This document shows, piece after piece, positions 27,942 to 36,389 of a stretch of 64,000 nt of DNA. Position 1 is the first letter of the stretch, and each line of letters opens with the position of its first letter. The notes beneath the pieces are model-generated. The model saw nothing but the letters and a program-made list of their open reading frames with translations. It had not been told where the DNA came from and searched no databases. Source of the stretch: Aquibium oceanicum (lineage in GTDB: Bacteria; Pseudomonadota; Alphaproteobacteria; Rhizobiales; Rhizobiaceae); NCBI RefSeq assembly GCF_001889605.1, contig NZ_CP018171.1, positions 2,626,501 to 2,690,500 of the forward strand. The letters are read 5' to 3'. A program made the translations under genes and the position numbers.

Positions 27942-29029
27942 AGGTAAATCTCTTCGATTTCGAGTTGCCCGACGAGCGCATCGCGCTGCGTCCGGCCGAG
28001 CCGCGCGACGCGGCGCGGCTGCTTTTGGTGCGACCGGGCGAAGGCCTGAGCGACGGGGTCGTCAGGGACCTGCCGGCGCTGCTGCGGCCGGAGGACGCGC
28101 TGGTCTTCAACGACACGAAAGTCATTCCCGCGCAGCTGCGGGGATTGAGACGCCGTGGCCAAGCGGTGGCGCAGGTCGATGCGACCCTGCACATGCGCGT
28201 GGCGCCGGACCGCTGGAAGGCGTTCCTCAGGCCGGGCAAGCGCGTGGCGGCGGGCGACCGCATTAGTTTCGGCCACGGCGGCAATGCCTGCCTGGCCGGC
28301 TCGCTCGACGCGACCGTGATCGAGAAAGGCGAGGCGGGCGAAGCGCTGCTCGCCTTCGACATTACCGGCCCCGTGCTCGATGAGGCGCTCCATACCGTGG
28401 GGCACATCCCGCTGCCGCCCTACATCGCCTCGAAACGCCCGGACGACGAGCGCGACCGGACGGACTATCAGACGATCTATGCGCGCGAGGAGGGAGCGGT
28501 CGCCGCACCCACTGCGGGCCTGCACTTCACGCCGGCGCTCTTCGGCGAGCTCGATGCACGCGGCGTGGAACGGCATTTTGTGACGCTGCACGTCGGCGCC
28601 GGTACCTTCCTCCCGGTGAAGGCGGAGGATACGGCCGATCACCGCATGCATGCCGAGATCGGTCATGTCAGCGCGGAGACGGCCGACGCGCTGAATGCCG
28701 TGCGCGCGCGCGGCGGTCGGGTCGTCTGCGTCGGCACCACATCGCTCAGGCTCCTGGAAAGTGCCGCCGGCGAGGACGGTCGGTTGTCGGCCTGGTCAGG
28801 CGCGACCGACATCTTCATCACGCCGGGCTACCGCTTCCGCGCGGTCGACGGACTGATGACCAACTTCCACCTTCCGCGCTCGACCCTCTTCATGCTCGTC
28901 TCGGCCCTTTCCGGCCTGGAGACGATGCGCGAGGCCTACCGCCACGCGATCAACACCGGCTACCGGTTCTATTCGTACGGCGATGCGAGCCTGTTGTGGC
29001 GCGCCGAAGGCGGCCTTCAGGACCAGTAG
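27938..29029 (+). CDS. queA: S-adenosylmethionine:tRNA ribosyltransferase-isomerase
   Basis: Transfers and isomerises the ribosyl part of SAM to preQ1 at tRNA position 34, making epoxyqueuosine. The 363-residue protein has family blocks: [24 protein letters not shown] at the start, [14 protein letters not shown], the [22 protein letters not shown] block around residue 170, [14 protein letters not shown], and [17 protein letters not shown] near the end. It overlaps the preceding gene by 4 bp and lies near tgt, the previous pathway step, with an antisense GFA-type gene in between. Confidence 0.96.
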   Translation: MKVNLFDFELPDERIALRPAEPRDAARLLLVRPGEGLSDGVVRDLPALLRPEDALVFNDTKVIPAQLRGLRRRGQAVAQVDATLHMRVAPDRWKAFLRPGKRVAAGDRISFGHGGNACLAGSLDATVIEKGEAGEALLAFDITGPVLDEALHTVGHIPLPPYIASKRPDDERDRTDYQTIYAREEGAVAAPTAGLHFTPALFGELDARGVERHFVTLHVGAGTFLPVKAEDTADHRMHAEIGHVSAETADALNAVRARGGRVVCVGTTSLRLLESAAGEDGRLSAWSGATDIFITPGYRFRAVDGLMTNFHLPRSTLFMLVSALSGLETMREAYRHAINTGYRFYSYGDASLLWRAEGGLQDQ

Positions 29030-29412
29030 TCTCCCACGCAGCGACCGTCGCGAGGCAGGTCTTCGAAGCTGACGAGCCCGTCGAAATGATCGATCGGAAT
29101 GGCGGCAACGGTATCGGGCTCGGCCAGGCGTACGTTGACGGCCATGCGCCGCCTGCCATCTTTCTCCAACCTGTTTCCGCGCCACCAGGCGACGCAGCCG
29201 CAGTCCGGGCAGAAATGGAAGCTCAGGCCCCTGTCTTTGCCGCGCGAATAGGCACGCGAGTCGCCGGATGTGGTGATTTCCTCGCCTTCGTAACCGTAGA
29301 TCCACAGCGTGCCATATCGCCGGCAGATCGTGCAGTTGCAGGCAGTAGCTCCGTCGGGCTGGCCGCCGAAGCTCCAGCGGAGACGGCCGCAATGGCACGA
29401 ACCTTCAAGCAT
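29017..29412 (-). CDS. GFA-family (glutathione-dependent formaldehyde-activating-like) zinc protein
   Basis: A 131-residue protein with the CENP-V/GFA fold zinc cysteines: [10 protein letters not shown] at residue 4, [11 protein letters not shown] near residue 25 and [13 protein letters not shown] near residue 72. It has the family's usual length. It is read antisense between queA and tgt and overlaps the queA end by 13 bp. ATG 29412 directly begins the conserved domain; a longer frame upstream has no conserved sequence. Family members bind glutathione or are uncharacterised, so real formaldehyde activity is not established. Confidence 0.85.
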   Translation of the reverse strand: MLEGSCHCGRLRWSFGGQPDGATACNCTICRRYGTLWIYGYEGEEITTSGDSRAYSRGKDRGLSFHFCPDCGCVAWWRGNRLEKDGRRRMAVNVRLAEPDTVAAIPIDHFDGLVSFEDLPRDGRCVGDYWS

Positions 29413-29533
29413 TGCATCCGCCTCACCGTTTCGAAGATCACTCGACGGTAGAGACGCGATGGCGCCGGTACAAGATAAGCCCGCGTCACTCCTGCCAGTT
29501 GCCTTGCCTCTGCTCGGGGGATAGGGGCGTGCC

Positions 29534-30664
29534 ATGAGCGATCAATTCACCTTCCGCCTGCTCGCCACAGACGGCGACGCCCGCCGCGGCGAGATTTCCA
29601 TGCCGCGCGGCACGATCCGCACGCCGGCCTTCATGCCGGTCGGCACCGGCGGCACCGTCAAGGCCATGTACATGGACCAGGTGCGGGAACTGGGCGCGGA
29701 CATCATCCTGGGCAACACCTACCACCTGATGCTGCGGCCCGGCGCCGAGCGCATGGCGCGGCTCGGAGGGCTGCACGAATTCGCCCGCTGGCCCTGGCCG
29801 ATTCTCACCGATTCCGGCGGCTTCCAGGTCATGTCGCTGGCGCAGCTGCGAAAGCTCACCGAGAAAGGCGTCACCTTCAAATCCCACATCGACGGCGTCG
29901 CCTACGAGATGACTCCGGAGCGCTCCATCGAGATCCAGGGCCTGCTCGACTCCGACATCCAGATGCAGCTCGACGAATGCGTGGCGTTGCCCGCCGAGCC
30001 GGCCGAGATCGAGCGTGCCATGGAGCTTTCGCTGCGCTGGGCCGAACGCTGCAAGACGGCCTTCGGCGACCAGCCGGGAAAGGCCATGTTCGGCATCGTT
30101 CAGGGCGGCGATATTGCAGCGCTTCGAGTTCGCTCGGCCGAGGCGCTGAAGGCGATGGACCTGAAGGGCTACGCGGTAGGGGGCCTGGCGGTCGGCGAGC
30201 CGCAATCCGTGATGCTGGAGATGCTCGAGGCGACGTGCCCGGTACTTCCGGCTGAAAAGCCGCGCTACCTGATGGGCGTCGGGACGCCGGACGACATCGT
30301 CAAATCGGTCATGCGCGGCATCGACATGTTCGACTGCGTGATGCCCACGCGCGCCGGCCGCCACGGCCTCGCCTACACCCGCCACGGCAAGATCAACCTG
30401 AAGAATGCCCGCCATGCCGAGGACCCGCGTCCGCTGGACGAGGAGAGCGCCTGCCCCGCCGCGCGCGATTACTCGCGCGCCTATCTGCACCACCTGGTGA
30501 AGTCTGGCGAGAACCTCGCCGGCATGCTGCTCACCTGGAACAACCTGTCCTACTACCAGGACCTGATGCAGGGCATCCGCGACGCGATCGAGGCGGGGCG
30601 CATGGCCGATTTCGCGACGGAGACCGCCGAGCAGTGGGCGAGGGGCGATTTGCCGCCGGTCTGA
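29534..30664 (+). CDS. tgt: Queuine/preQ1 tRNA-ribosyltransferase with a degenerate zinc site
   Basis: Exchanges guanine 34 for preQ1 in GUN-anticodon tRNAs. The 376-residue protein keeps the active aspartates ([10 protein letters not shown], Asp93; [15 protein letters not shown], Asp267) and the GVGTPDDI block. In contrast, the C-terminal zinc site, which is CxCxxC plus a later His in E. coli, reads S305-A-C307-P-A-A310 and TWNN at 334-337, so only one of four ligands (Cys307) remains. My recollection is that other Rhizobiales Tgt sequences share this loss. It is co-directional with queA, 504 bp downstream. Confidence 0.95.
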   Translation: MSDQFTFRLLATDGDARRGEISMPRGTIRTPAFMPVGTGGTVKAMYMDQVRELGADIILGNTYHLMLRPGAERMARLGGLHEFARWPWPILTDSGGFQVMSLAQLRKLTEKGVTFKSHIDGVAYEMTPERSIEIQGLLDSDIQMQLDECVALPAEPAEIERAMELSLRWAERCKTAFGDQPGKAMFGIVQGGDIAALRVRSAEALKAMDLKGYAVGGLAVGEPQSVMLEMLEATCPVLPAEKPRYLMGVGTPDDIVKSVMRGIDMFDCVMPTRAGRHGLAYTRHGKINLKNARHAEDPRPLDEESACPAARDYSRAYLHHLVKSGENLAGMLLTWNNLSYYQDLMQGIRDAIEAGRMADFATETAEQWARGDLPPV

Positions 30665-30687
30665 TCGACCGGCCATCGTCCCCGCAG

Positions 30688-31107
30688 CTACGTGCTGAGC
30701 GCGTTCGACGCCCGCAGGCTGCAGCCTGTGATGCGCCACAGGCCGTCGGGCTGGAGCTCAAGCGTATAAACTGCCTCGTAGTTCTTGCCGTCGGGACCGA
30801 CCAGCAGCACCTGCTGGATCACCGAGGTCGGGCTCATCTGTTCCGATTTGCCGAAGGCGTAGCTCTGCGGCCGCCGCACGGGCATGTAGGCGCCTTCGAC
30901 CATGGACATGAAGCTCTGCACGGTGGGAAACATTCGCGTGATGTTGGGCGCCGCGAAGGCATAGGCGCCGCTCTCGTCGTCCGCCAGGAAGGCCTTGAGC
31001 TGGCCGTCGATGGCACCCCGCGCTCCGGCGATCTCGGCTTCGCCGGCTGCTGCGGGAACGCCGGCCATGGACACCAGAAATACGAGGGCTGTTAGGACTC
31101 TCCACAT
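30688..31107 (-). CDS. DUF4864 family exported protein
   Basis: A 139-residue precursor with a signal peptide (VLTALVFLVSMAGVPAAAG). The mature part, IDGQLKAFLADDESGAYAFAAPNITRMFPTVQSFMSMV, then MPVRRPQSYAFG and DGLWRITGCSL, matches the cystatin/NTF2-like DUF4864 domain common in alphaproteobacteria. The mature domain carries one cysteine near the end. It is convergent with tgt, 23 bp apart, with no clear terminator between. The 238 bp upstream lead to the Anbu operon on the other strand. No function is known. Confidence 0.78.
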   Translation of the reverse strand: MWRVLTALVFLVSMAGVPAAAGEAEIAGARGAIDGQLKAFLADDESGAYAFAAPNITRMFPTVQSFMSMVEGAYMPVRRPQSYAFGKSEQMSPTSVIQQVLLVGPDGKNYEAVYTLELQPDGLWRITGCSLRASNALST

Positions 31108-31269
31108 GTCGCATTCTCCTTCGTGGTCGATCTCGCGGATGCGCTGGCGGATGCAGGCACGATACCAGATACGGAAAAAATCGCTTCGCGGTTTCGCCTG
31201 CCTGCCACTTCCTCAACCCTACGGGCAGGCTGCCGCAAATTTCGGCACTGGTCGCAAAATCGGCTAAGT

Positions 31270-31295
31270 GGAACCTCTTGCGGGGGATTGCGCTT
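31270..31295 (+). promoter_or_regulatory. Possible EcfG-type (general stress) promoter of the Anbu operon
   Basis: GGAAC at 31270-31274, then 16 bases, then CGCTT at 31291-31295. The alphaproteobacterial general stress sigma factor EcfG/RpoE2 recognises GGAAC, N16-17, CGTT, so the -35 part is perfect and the -10 part has one mismatch. A start about 40 bp before the GTG at 31346 would fit. Such short motifs also occur by chance. Confidence 0.3.
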
Positions 31296-31345
31296 GATTT
31301 CCTTGGACAAAGCCTTTGAAATGGCTGTCACAGGGGAGTTGCCGC

Positions 31346-32761
31346 GTGGTTGCGTTCGACGAGATGCGGCCGGACGGAGCGGATGTCCGCGAACCGTACC
31401 GGCGTTATGAGGGTTGGCTGAGCGCACAGGATGCCGCTCGCCTTACGGAAAAGATGACCGACGCGGAACGGGTCTTCCGCAGGACGGGCATCACGTTCAA
31501 CGTGTATGGCGACAACGAAGCGGCCGAGCGGCTCATCCCGTTCGACATCGTGCCGCGCATCATCGCCGGCCGTGAGTGGCGGCGCCTCACGCAAGGCATC
31601 GAGCAGCGCGTGATGGCGCTGAACGCCTTCCTGGACGACATCTATCACCGGCAGGAGATCCTTCGCGCCGGCCGTATCCCGCGCGAACTGATCGCCGGCA
31701 ACGAGGCCTTCCTGCCGGAGATGATCGGCATGAAGCCTCCGGGCGGGGTCTATACGCACATCATCGGCGTCGACATCGTGCGTACCGGAGAGGACGAGTT
31801 CTTCGTTCTCGAGGACAACGCGCGCACCCCCTCCGGCGTGTCCTACATGCTGGAGAACCGCGAGACGATGATGCAGCTCTTCCCGGAGCTTTTCCAGTCG
31901 GTCAAGGTCCGCCCGGTCGAGAACTACCCGCAACTTCTGCGCCAGTCGCTGGGGCGCGTGCGGCCGAACGGCTGCACCAAGGAGACGCCGCGCGTCGCCG
32001 TGCTGACGCCTGGAATCTACAACTCGGCCTATTTCGAGCACGCCTTCCTCGCCGATCAGATGGGCGTGGAACTGGTGGAGGGTTCCGACCTGCGCGTCAT
32101 CGACGGCTGCGTCGCCATGCGCACCACCGAGGGCTACAAGGAGATCGACGTTCTCTACCGGCGGGTCGACGACGATTTCCTCGACCCGCTGACCTTCCGC
32201 TCCGATTCGGCTCTCGGCATCGCCGGCATCATGGACGTCTACCGGGCCGGCAACATCACGATCGCCAACGCGCCGGGCACCGGCATCGCCGACGACAAGG
32301 CGATCTACTCCTACATGCCCGAGATCATCGAGTTCTACACCGGCCGGCGCGCCATCCTCGGCAACATCCCGACCTGGCGCTGCTCGGAGGACGACAGCCT
32401 GAAATACGTGCTGGAACACCTGCACGAACTCGTGGTCAAGGAAGTCCACGGCTCGGGCGGGTACGGCATGCTCGTCGGTCCCGCCGCCTCCAAGAAGGAG
32501 CGGGAGACTTTCGCCGCCAAGCTCAAGGCGCGCCCCGGAAACTACATCGCCCAGCCGACTCTGTCGCTCTCCACCTGCCCGATCCTCACCGAAGCCGGCC
32601 TCTCGCCGCGCCACGTCGACCTCAGGCCCTTCGTGCTCGTCTCCGATAAGGTCCAGATCGTCCCCGGCGGCCTGACGCGGGTGGCGCTGAAACAGGGATC
32701 CCTCGTGGTGAACTCATCGCAGGGCGGGGGAACGAAGGATACCTGGGTGCTGGATGACTGA
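31346..32761 (+). CDS. Circularly permuted ATP-grasp type 2 protein (Anbu operon)
   Basis: A 471-residue cytoplasmic enzyme of the CP_ATPgrasp_2 (DUF404/DUF407) family, presumed to form an amide or peptide bond with ATP. Conserved blocks include FNVYGDNEAAERLIPFDIVPRII, EDNARTPSGVSYMLENRE, LTPGIYNSAYFEHAFLA, ELVVKEVHGSGGYGMLVGP and DLRPFVLV near the end. GTG 31346 is chosen because GGGGAG at 31333-31338 lies seven bases before it. Its usual partners, the alpha-E, transglutaminase and Anbu genes, follow on the same strand. The substrate is unknown. Confidence 0.88.
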   Translation: MVAFDEMRPDGADVREPYRRYEGWLSAQDAARLTEKMTDAERVFRRTGITFNVYGDNEAAERLIPFDIVPRIIAGREWRRLTQGIEQRVMALNAFLDDIYHRQEILRAGRIPRELIAGNEAFLPEMIGMKPPGGVYTHIIGVDIVRTGEDEFFVLEDNARTPSGVSYMLENRETMMQLFPELFQSVKVRPVENYPQLLRQSLGRVRPNGCTKETPRVAVLTPGIYNSAYFEHAFLADQMGVELVEGSDLRVIDGCVAMRTTEGYKEIDVLYRRVDDDFLDPLTFRSDSALGIAGIMDVYRAGNITIANAPGTGIADDKAIYSYMPEIIEFYTGRRAILGNIPTWRCSEDDSLKYVLEHLHELVVKEVHGSGGYGMLVGPAASKKERETFAAKLKARPGNYIAQPTLSLSTCPILTEAGLSPRHVDLRPFVLVSDKVQIVPGGLTRVALKQGSLVVNSSQGGGTKDTWVLDD

Positions 32762-32778
32762 GAAAGCGAGTAGGGAGT

Positions 32779-32790
32779 AGCGAATAGCGA
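32779..32790. repeat. Left inverted repeat of the four-helix-bundle cassette
   Basis: AGCGAATAGCGA lies in a longer repetitive tract, GAGTAGGGAGTAGCG followed by two AATAGCG units, at about 32768-32797. An exact inverted copy occurs at 33214-33225. Together they bracket the four-helix-bundle gene inside the Anbu operon. Confidence 0.65.
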
Positions 32791-32802
32791 ATAGCGGAAA
32801 AG

Positions 32803-33186
32803 ATGCAGGAAGAACGCCGATCGATAAGTTCCTACCGAGATCTGGTTGTTTGGAATGCGGCTGTCGATCTGGCGGTAAACTGCTACGACATAACCACGCG
32901 CTTTCCTGCTCACGAGCTATACGGAATGACCTCACAAATAAGGCGATCGTCTACTTCGATAGCAGCAAATATTGCGGAAGGGCACGGACGAGAAAGCACT
33001 GGAGCATTCATACAGTTTCTGCGCATTGCTCAGGGCTCTCTGAAAGAACTGGAAACTCACATGGTGATTTCGGGCCGGGTCGGTCTGATCGGCCAACAAG
33101 AAATGGACGACATCCTGATGAAGGCATCCCACATCGGCAAGATGCTGAGATCGATGACCAGAAGCTTGCAGCGCAGGACATCATGA
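32803..33186 (+). CDS. Four-helix-bundle protein (S23/IVP family) inserted in the Anbu operon
   Basis: A 127-residue helical protein of the TIGR02436/S23 family, first known from 23S rRNA intervening sequences. Characteristic elements are SYRDLVVWNAAVDLAVNCYDIT, FPAHELYGMTSQIRRSSTSIAANIAEGHGR and GSLKELETHMVIS. The base composition is clearly more AT-rich than the neighbours and the gene is bracketed by inverted AGCGAATAGCGA repeats, so it looks like a recent insertion between two genes that are usually adjacent. There is no 23S rRNA here. The family is suspected to bind RNA or partner proteins; its role is unknown. Confidence 0.87.
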   Translation: MQEERRSISSYRDLVVWNAAVDLAVNCYDITTRFPAHELYGMTSQIRRSSTSIAANIAEGHGRESTGAFIQFLRIAQGSLKELETHMVISGRVGLIGQQEMDDILMKASHIGKMLRSMTRSLQRRTS

Positions 33187-33198
33187 ACACCCCCTCAA

Positions 33199-33225
33199 TT
33201 CGCTATTTGCCACTCGCTATTCGCT
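33199..33225. repeat. Right inverted repeat of the four-helix-bundle cassette
   Basis: The tract runs from TTCGCTATTTGCC through TCGCTATTCGCT (33214-33225), the latter being the exact inverted complement of the left repeat at 32779-32790. It contains two degenerate TTCGCTATT units. The arrangement suggests a mobile or recombination-derived cassette. Confidence 0.65.
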
Positions 33226-33250
33226 TTCCTTCCAGCGCCGGAGCCCGCTG

Positions 33251-34192
33251 ATGCTCCTCGGACGCACCGCCAATGGTCTCTACTGGATGAACCGCTACAT
33301 CGAGCGCTCGGAGAACATGGCGCGGCTGGTGGATGCTGGGTTGCGGCTGGCGTTGACGCGCACGGCCGATGCTTCTGACGAATGGGCCTCGATCGTCGCA
33401 AGCGCCGGGGCAGCCGATACGTTTCGCCAGCGGCATTCGGAATTCACTGCCGAGACGGTGTCGGACTTTCTCCTGCGCGACACGACCAACCCCGGCAGCG
33501 TCGTGTCCTCGATGGAAACGGCGCGCAGCAACGGGCGGATGGTGCGCACCGCACTCACGCGCGAGACATGGGAGAGCATCAACGACGGCTGGATGTCGAT
33601 CAAGCGAATGCTCGCCAATCCGATAGACGGCCGCGACCTGCCGGCGATCCTCGACGGCATCAAGCGCGAGACGGCCATCATCCGCGGCTCCTTCCACGGC
33701 ACCATGCTGCGCAACGAGATCTTCGATTTCTCCCAGATCGGCACCTTCGTGGAGCGGGCCGACAACACGGCCCGCATCCTCGACGTAAAATACTACGTGC
33801 TGCTCCCGTCGGTCTCCTGGGTCGGGTCGACCCTGGACAACTATCAGTGGGAGTCGATCCTGCGCTCCGTCTCGGCCCACCGCTCCTACCGCTGGGTCTA
33901 CGACGCGGAGTACAAGCCGAGCCTGATTGCCGACTATCTGATCCTCAACGGTCGCATGCCCCGGTCGCTCGCCTTCTGCTATCGCAACATCGCCGAGAGC
34001 CTGAACTTCCTGGCCTCCGAATACGGGGTTCGCCATTCCTGCCACGATCTCGCCGAATCGGTGCTCTCCAGGCTGAAGGTCAGTTCCATCAAGGAAGTCT
34101 TCGACCAGGGCCTGCACGAGTTCATCACCGATTTCATCGGCGACAATAGCCGTCTCGGCAGCGAGATCGCCCAGAACTACCGCTTCTATTGA
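33251..34192 (+). CDS. Alpha-E domain protein (DUF403), Anbu operon
   Basis: A 313-residue, mostly helical protein of the alpha-E family. Markers are MLLGRTANGLYWMNRYIERSENMARLVDAGLR at the start, FHGTMLRNEIFDFSQIGTFVERADNTARILDVKYY in the middle and SEYGVRHSCHDLAESVLSRL near the end. Alpha-E proteins nearly always accompany a circularly permuted ATP-grasp, a transglutaminase-like protein and often the Anbu protease, and are thought to cooperate in a peptide-forming or modifying pathway. Its start is 65 bp after the inserted four-helix gene. The biochemical role is unproven. Confidence 0.9.
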   Translation: MLLGRTANGLYWMNRYIERSENMARLVDAGLRLALTRTADASDEWASIVASAGAADTFRQRHSEFTAETVSDFLLRDTTNPGSVVSSMETARSNGRMVRTALTRETWESINDGWMSIKRMLANPIDGRDLPAILDGIKRETAIIRGSFHGTMLRNEIFDFSQIGTFVERADNTARILDVKYYVLLPSVSWVGSTLDNYQWESILRSVSAHRSYRWVYDAEYKPSLIADYLILNGRMPRSLAFCYRNIAESLNFLASEYGVRHSCHDLAESVLSRLKVSSIKEVFDQGLHEFITDFIGDNSRLGSEIAQNYRFY

Positions 34193-34214
34193 GCCGACAA
34201 ACGGAAGGCTGGGC

Positions 34215-35009
34215 ATGCGTCTGAAGATCACGCACCGCACCGAGTACAGTTATGACGTGCCGCTTGGGTACGCTCTCGAACGGTTGCGGCTGACGCCCTA
34301 CAGCGGCGGCGCGCAGACGGTCCATTCATGGTCTCTCGCCATCGAGGGTGCGCGCGAGGAGGTGCGGTTCGTTGACCAGTTCGCCAACGAGACGATCCTG
34401 ATCAGCGCCGAAGGCGGACCGCGCGCAATCGCGGTCGAGGCGAGGGGAGAGGTCGAGACGCGGGAGACTGCCGGCGTCACCGGCCCGCACCGCGGCTTCG
34501 CGCCGCTCTGGCTCTTCGAGCATCAGACGAAGCTGACTGCGTCGGGAGAAGGCATCGCGCGTCTGGCCGAGACGATCGGCGAGGGCAGCGAACTGGACCG
34601 TCTGCACCGGCTGATGGCGACGGTCGCCGAGAGTGTCGCATACCTCAAGGGGACCACCGACGTCGCTACCCCCGCCGAAGAGGCACTGGCACGCAAGTCC
34701 GGCGTCTGCCAGGACCATGCCCATGTCTTCATCTCGGCGGCGCGGCGGCTGGGTTTCCCCGCCCGCTACATCAGCGGCTATCTCTGGACCGAAGAGAGCA
34801 GCGGCCACGCCGCGAGCCACGCCTGGGCGGAAGCGCATGTCGAGGCGCTCGGCTGGGTGGGCTTCGATCCCGCCAACGGCATGTCGCCGGACGAACGCTA
34901 CGTGCGCCTGGCGACGGGCCGCGACTATCGCGACGCCACGCCGGTGTCGGGGATAAGGTTAGGCCAGGCCAGCGAACTGCTTGCGGTGAGCGTCACGGTC
35001 GAGCAGTAA
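34215..35009 (+). CDS. Transglutaminase-like cysteine protease family protein, Anbu operon
   Basis: A 264-residue protein with an N-terminal bacterial transglutaminase-like beta domain (MRLKITHRTEYSYDVPLGYALERLRLTP) and a papain-like catalytic domain. The triad is visible: Cys in KSGVCQDHAHVFISAARRLGFPARYISGYL, His in SHAWAEAHVEALGW and Asp in GFDPANG. Such proteins could hydrolyse or transfer peptide bonds. It is cytoplasmic (no signal peptide) and lies 22 bp after the alpha-E gene and 33 bp before the Anbu gene, so all are in one operon. Confidence 0.9.
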   Translation: MRLKITHRTEYSYDVPLGYALERLRLTPYSGGAQTVHSWSLAIEGAREEVRFVDQFANETILISAEGGPRAIAVEARGEVETRETAGVTGPHRGFAPLWLFEHQTKLTASGEGIARLAETIGEGSELDRLHRLMATVAESVAYLKGTTDVATPAEEALARKSGVCQDHAHVFISAARRLGFPARYISGYLWTEESSGHAASHAWAEAHVEALGWVGFDPANGMSPDERYVRLATGRDYRDATPVSGIRLGQASELLAVSVTVEQ

Positions 35010-35042
35010 TCGCCGGGGCTCTTCCTCTGGCCGATTCGTTTC

Positions 35043-35774
35043 ATGACATATTGCGTTGGCATCAAGTTGGATCGCGGGCTGGCGTTCATGTCCGATACCC
35101 GCACCAACGCGGGCATCGACAGCATCTCCACGTTCCGCAAGATGTTCACCTGGTCGAACCCGGGCGAACGCGTGATCGTGCTGCTTACCGCTGGCAATCT
35201 GGCCACAACGCAGGCGGTGGTGAGCCTTCTCGACGAGCGCTCCAAGGCGCCATCCGAACGCATGCCGTCTCTGCTCGAGACACCCTCCATGTTCCAGACC
35301 GCCCGCGTGGTCGGTAACCTGGTCAAAGAGGTGATCAGCGGATCGACGCCTAACGGCCAGAGCCAGGATGCCTTCGGCGCCTCCTTCATCCTCGGAGGGC
35401 AGATCAAGGGGTCCGAGCCGCGCCTCTTCATGATCTATCCGGAAGGCAACTTCATCGAGGCGGGGGGCGACACACCGTTCTTCCAGGTCGGCGAGACCAA
35501 GTACGGCAAGCCCATCCTCATCCGCGCCTACGATCCGAGGATGAGTTTCGAGGAGACGGCCAAGCTGCTGATGGTGTCGTTCGATTCGACGGTGAAGTCG
35601 AACCTTTCGGTCGGGATGCCGCTGGACATGCTCTTCTACGAGCGCGACTCGTATCGTATCGGGTACCAGAAGCGCATCACCGGCGACGATCCCTATTTCA
35701 GGACGATATCGGACGGCTGGTCCAACGCGCTTCGCAACGCGTTCGGCAGCCTGCCGGATTTCGAAATGTCATGA
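35043..35774 (+). CDS. Anbu (BPH) proteasome-like peptidase
   Basis: A 243-residue N-terminal nucleophile hydrolase of the Anbu family, ancestral relatives of HslV and proteasome beta subunits, which assemble into helical or lock-washer oligomers. After Met removal, Thr1 would be the nucleophile (MTYCVGIKLDRGLAF), with Asp17 (SDTRTNAG) and a lysine at about 32 (STFRKMF), the standard Ntn triad region. A GNLATTQAVVSLL segment and a conserved C-terminal tail complete it. No ATPase partner gene is present. It ends 6 bp inside the convergent MarR gene. The natural substrate is unknown. Confidence 0.92.
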   Translation: MTYCVGIKLDRGLAFMSDTRTNAGIDSISTFRKMFTWSNPGERVIVLLTAGNLATTQAVVSLLDERSKAPSERMPSLLETPSMFQTARVVGNLVKEVISGSTPNGQSQDAFGASFILGGQIKGSEPRLFMIYPEGNFIEAGGDTPFFQVGETKYGKPILIRAYDPRMSFEETAKLLMVSFDSTVKSNLSVGMPLDMLFYERDSYRIGYQKRITGDDPYFRTISDGWSNALRNAFGSLPDFEMS

Positions 35775-36245
35775 ACGGTTTGCCGCCCCGAGCTCGTTGA
35801 GCTCGTGAAGCATGTCGAGCAGCGCCTCGATGCGTTCGCGTCCGAACCTCGCTTCCATTTCCTCATAGATCGCCCGGCTGTCGGGCGTCACCTGCCGGAT
35901 GAATTCGACGCCGGCCGGCGTGATCTCGATGAACGTGCGGCGGGCGTCGGCCTCGTCGCGCTCTCGCGTAACGAAGCCTCGCTCCTCCAGTGTCCTGACG
36001 ATGCGCGTGAGGCTTGGTGGCAGGAGGCAGGCGCGGTCAGCGAGTTCCGTGGCGTCCAGCGGCCGGCCTTCCGCCAATACCCGAACCACCCGCCACTGCT
36101 GTTCGGTGATGTCGTAGGCGGCGAGCAGCGGCCGGAAATGAGACATGACGGCCTCGCGCGCCCGAAGCAGCGCGATCGGCAGGGAGCGGCTGGTGTCGCG
36201 GGGAATGAGTGGGTCCCCGTGGTCGTCTCTCGGCGCGTCGGGCAT
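35769..36245 (-). CDS. MarR family regulator, HpaR-like
   Basis: A 158-residue winged-helix regulator. The core SLPIALLRAREAVMSHFRPLLAAYDITEQQWRVVRVL, then LDATELADRACLLPPSLTRIVRTLEERGFVTRERDEADARRTFIEITPAG, closely follows HpaR, the repressor of homoprotocatechuate degradation. ATG 36245 gives the family length; the frame runs on far upstream but this is antisense to the decarboxylase gene. It is divergent from the aromatic-type amino acid decarboxylase (144-bp spacer), which it probably controls, since hpa genes are not in this window. A homoprotocatechuate or related phenolic ligand is possible. Confidence 0.82.
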   Translation of the reverse strand: MPDAPRDDHGDPLIPRDTSRSLPIALLRAREAVMSHFRPLLAAYDITEQQWRVVRVLAEGRPLDATELADRACLLPPSLTRIVRTLEERGFVTRERDEADARRTFIEITPAGVEFIRQVTPDSRAIYEEMEARFGRERIEALLDMLHELNELGAANRS

Positions 36246-36389
36246 CGGTCTCGATTCGCAACAGCCTGTCCGGATATCATCCATAGTCGAACATGCCCGG
36301 GAACGGAAATCCCATCTCTCGGCGGTTGATGGGTGACAGCGGCGGGAAGCGCGCGATAGATGATCCGGCAAACGGGGAGAACGTGGCCG

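Noticed and set aside
32803-33186. Four-helix-bundle gene as part of a 23S rRNA intervening sequence
   Set aside because: No rRNA sequence is present on either side; the flanks are the ATP-grasp and alpha-E genes.
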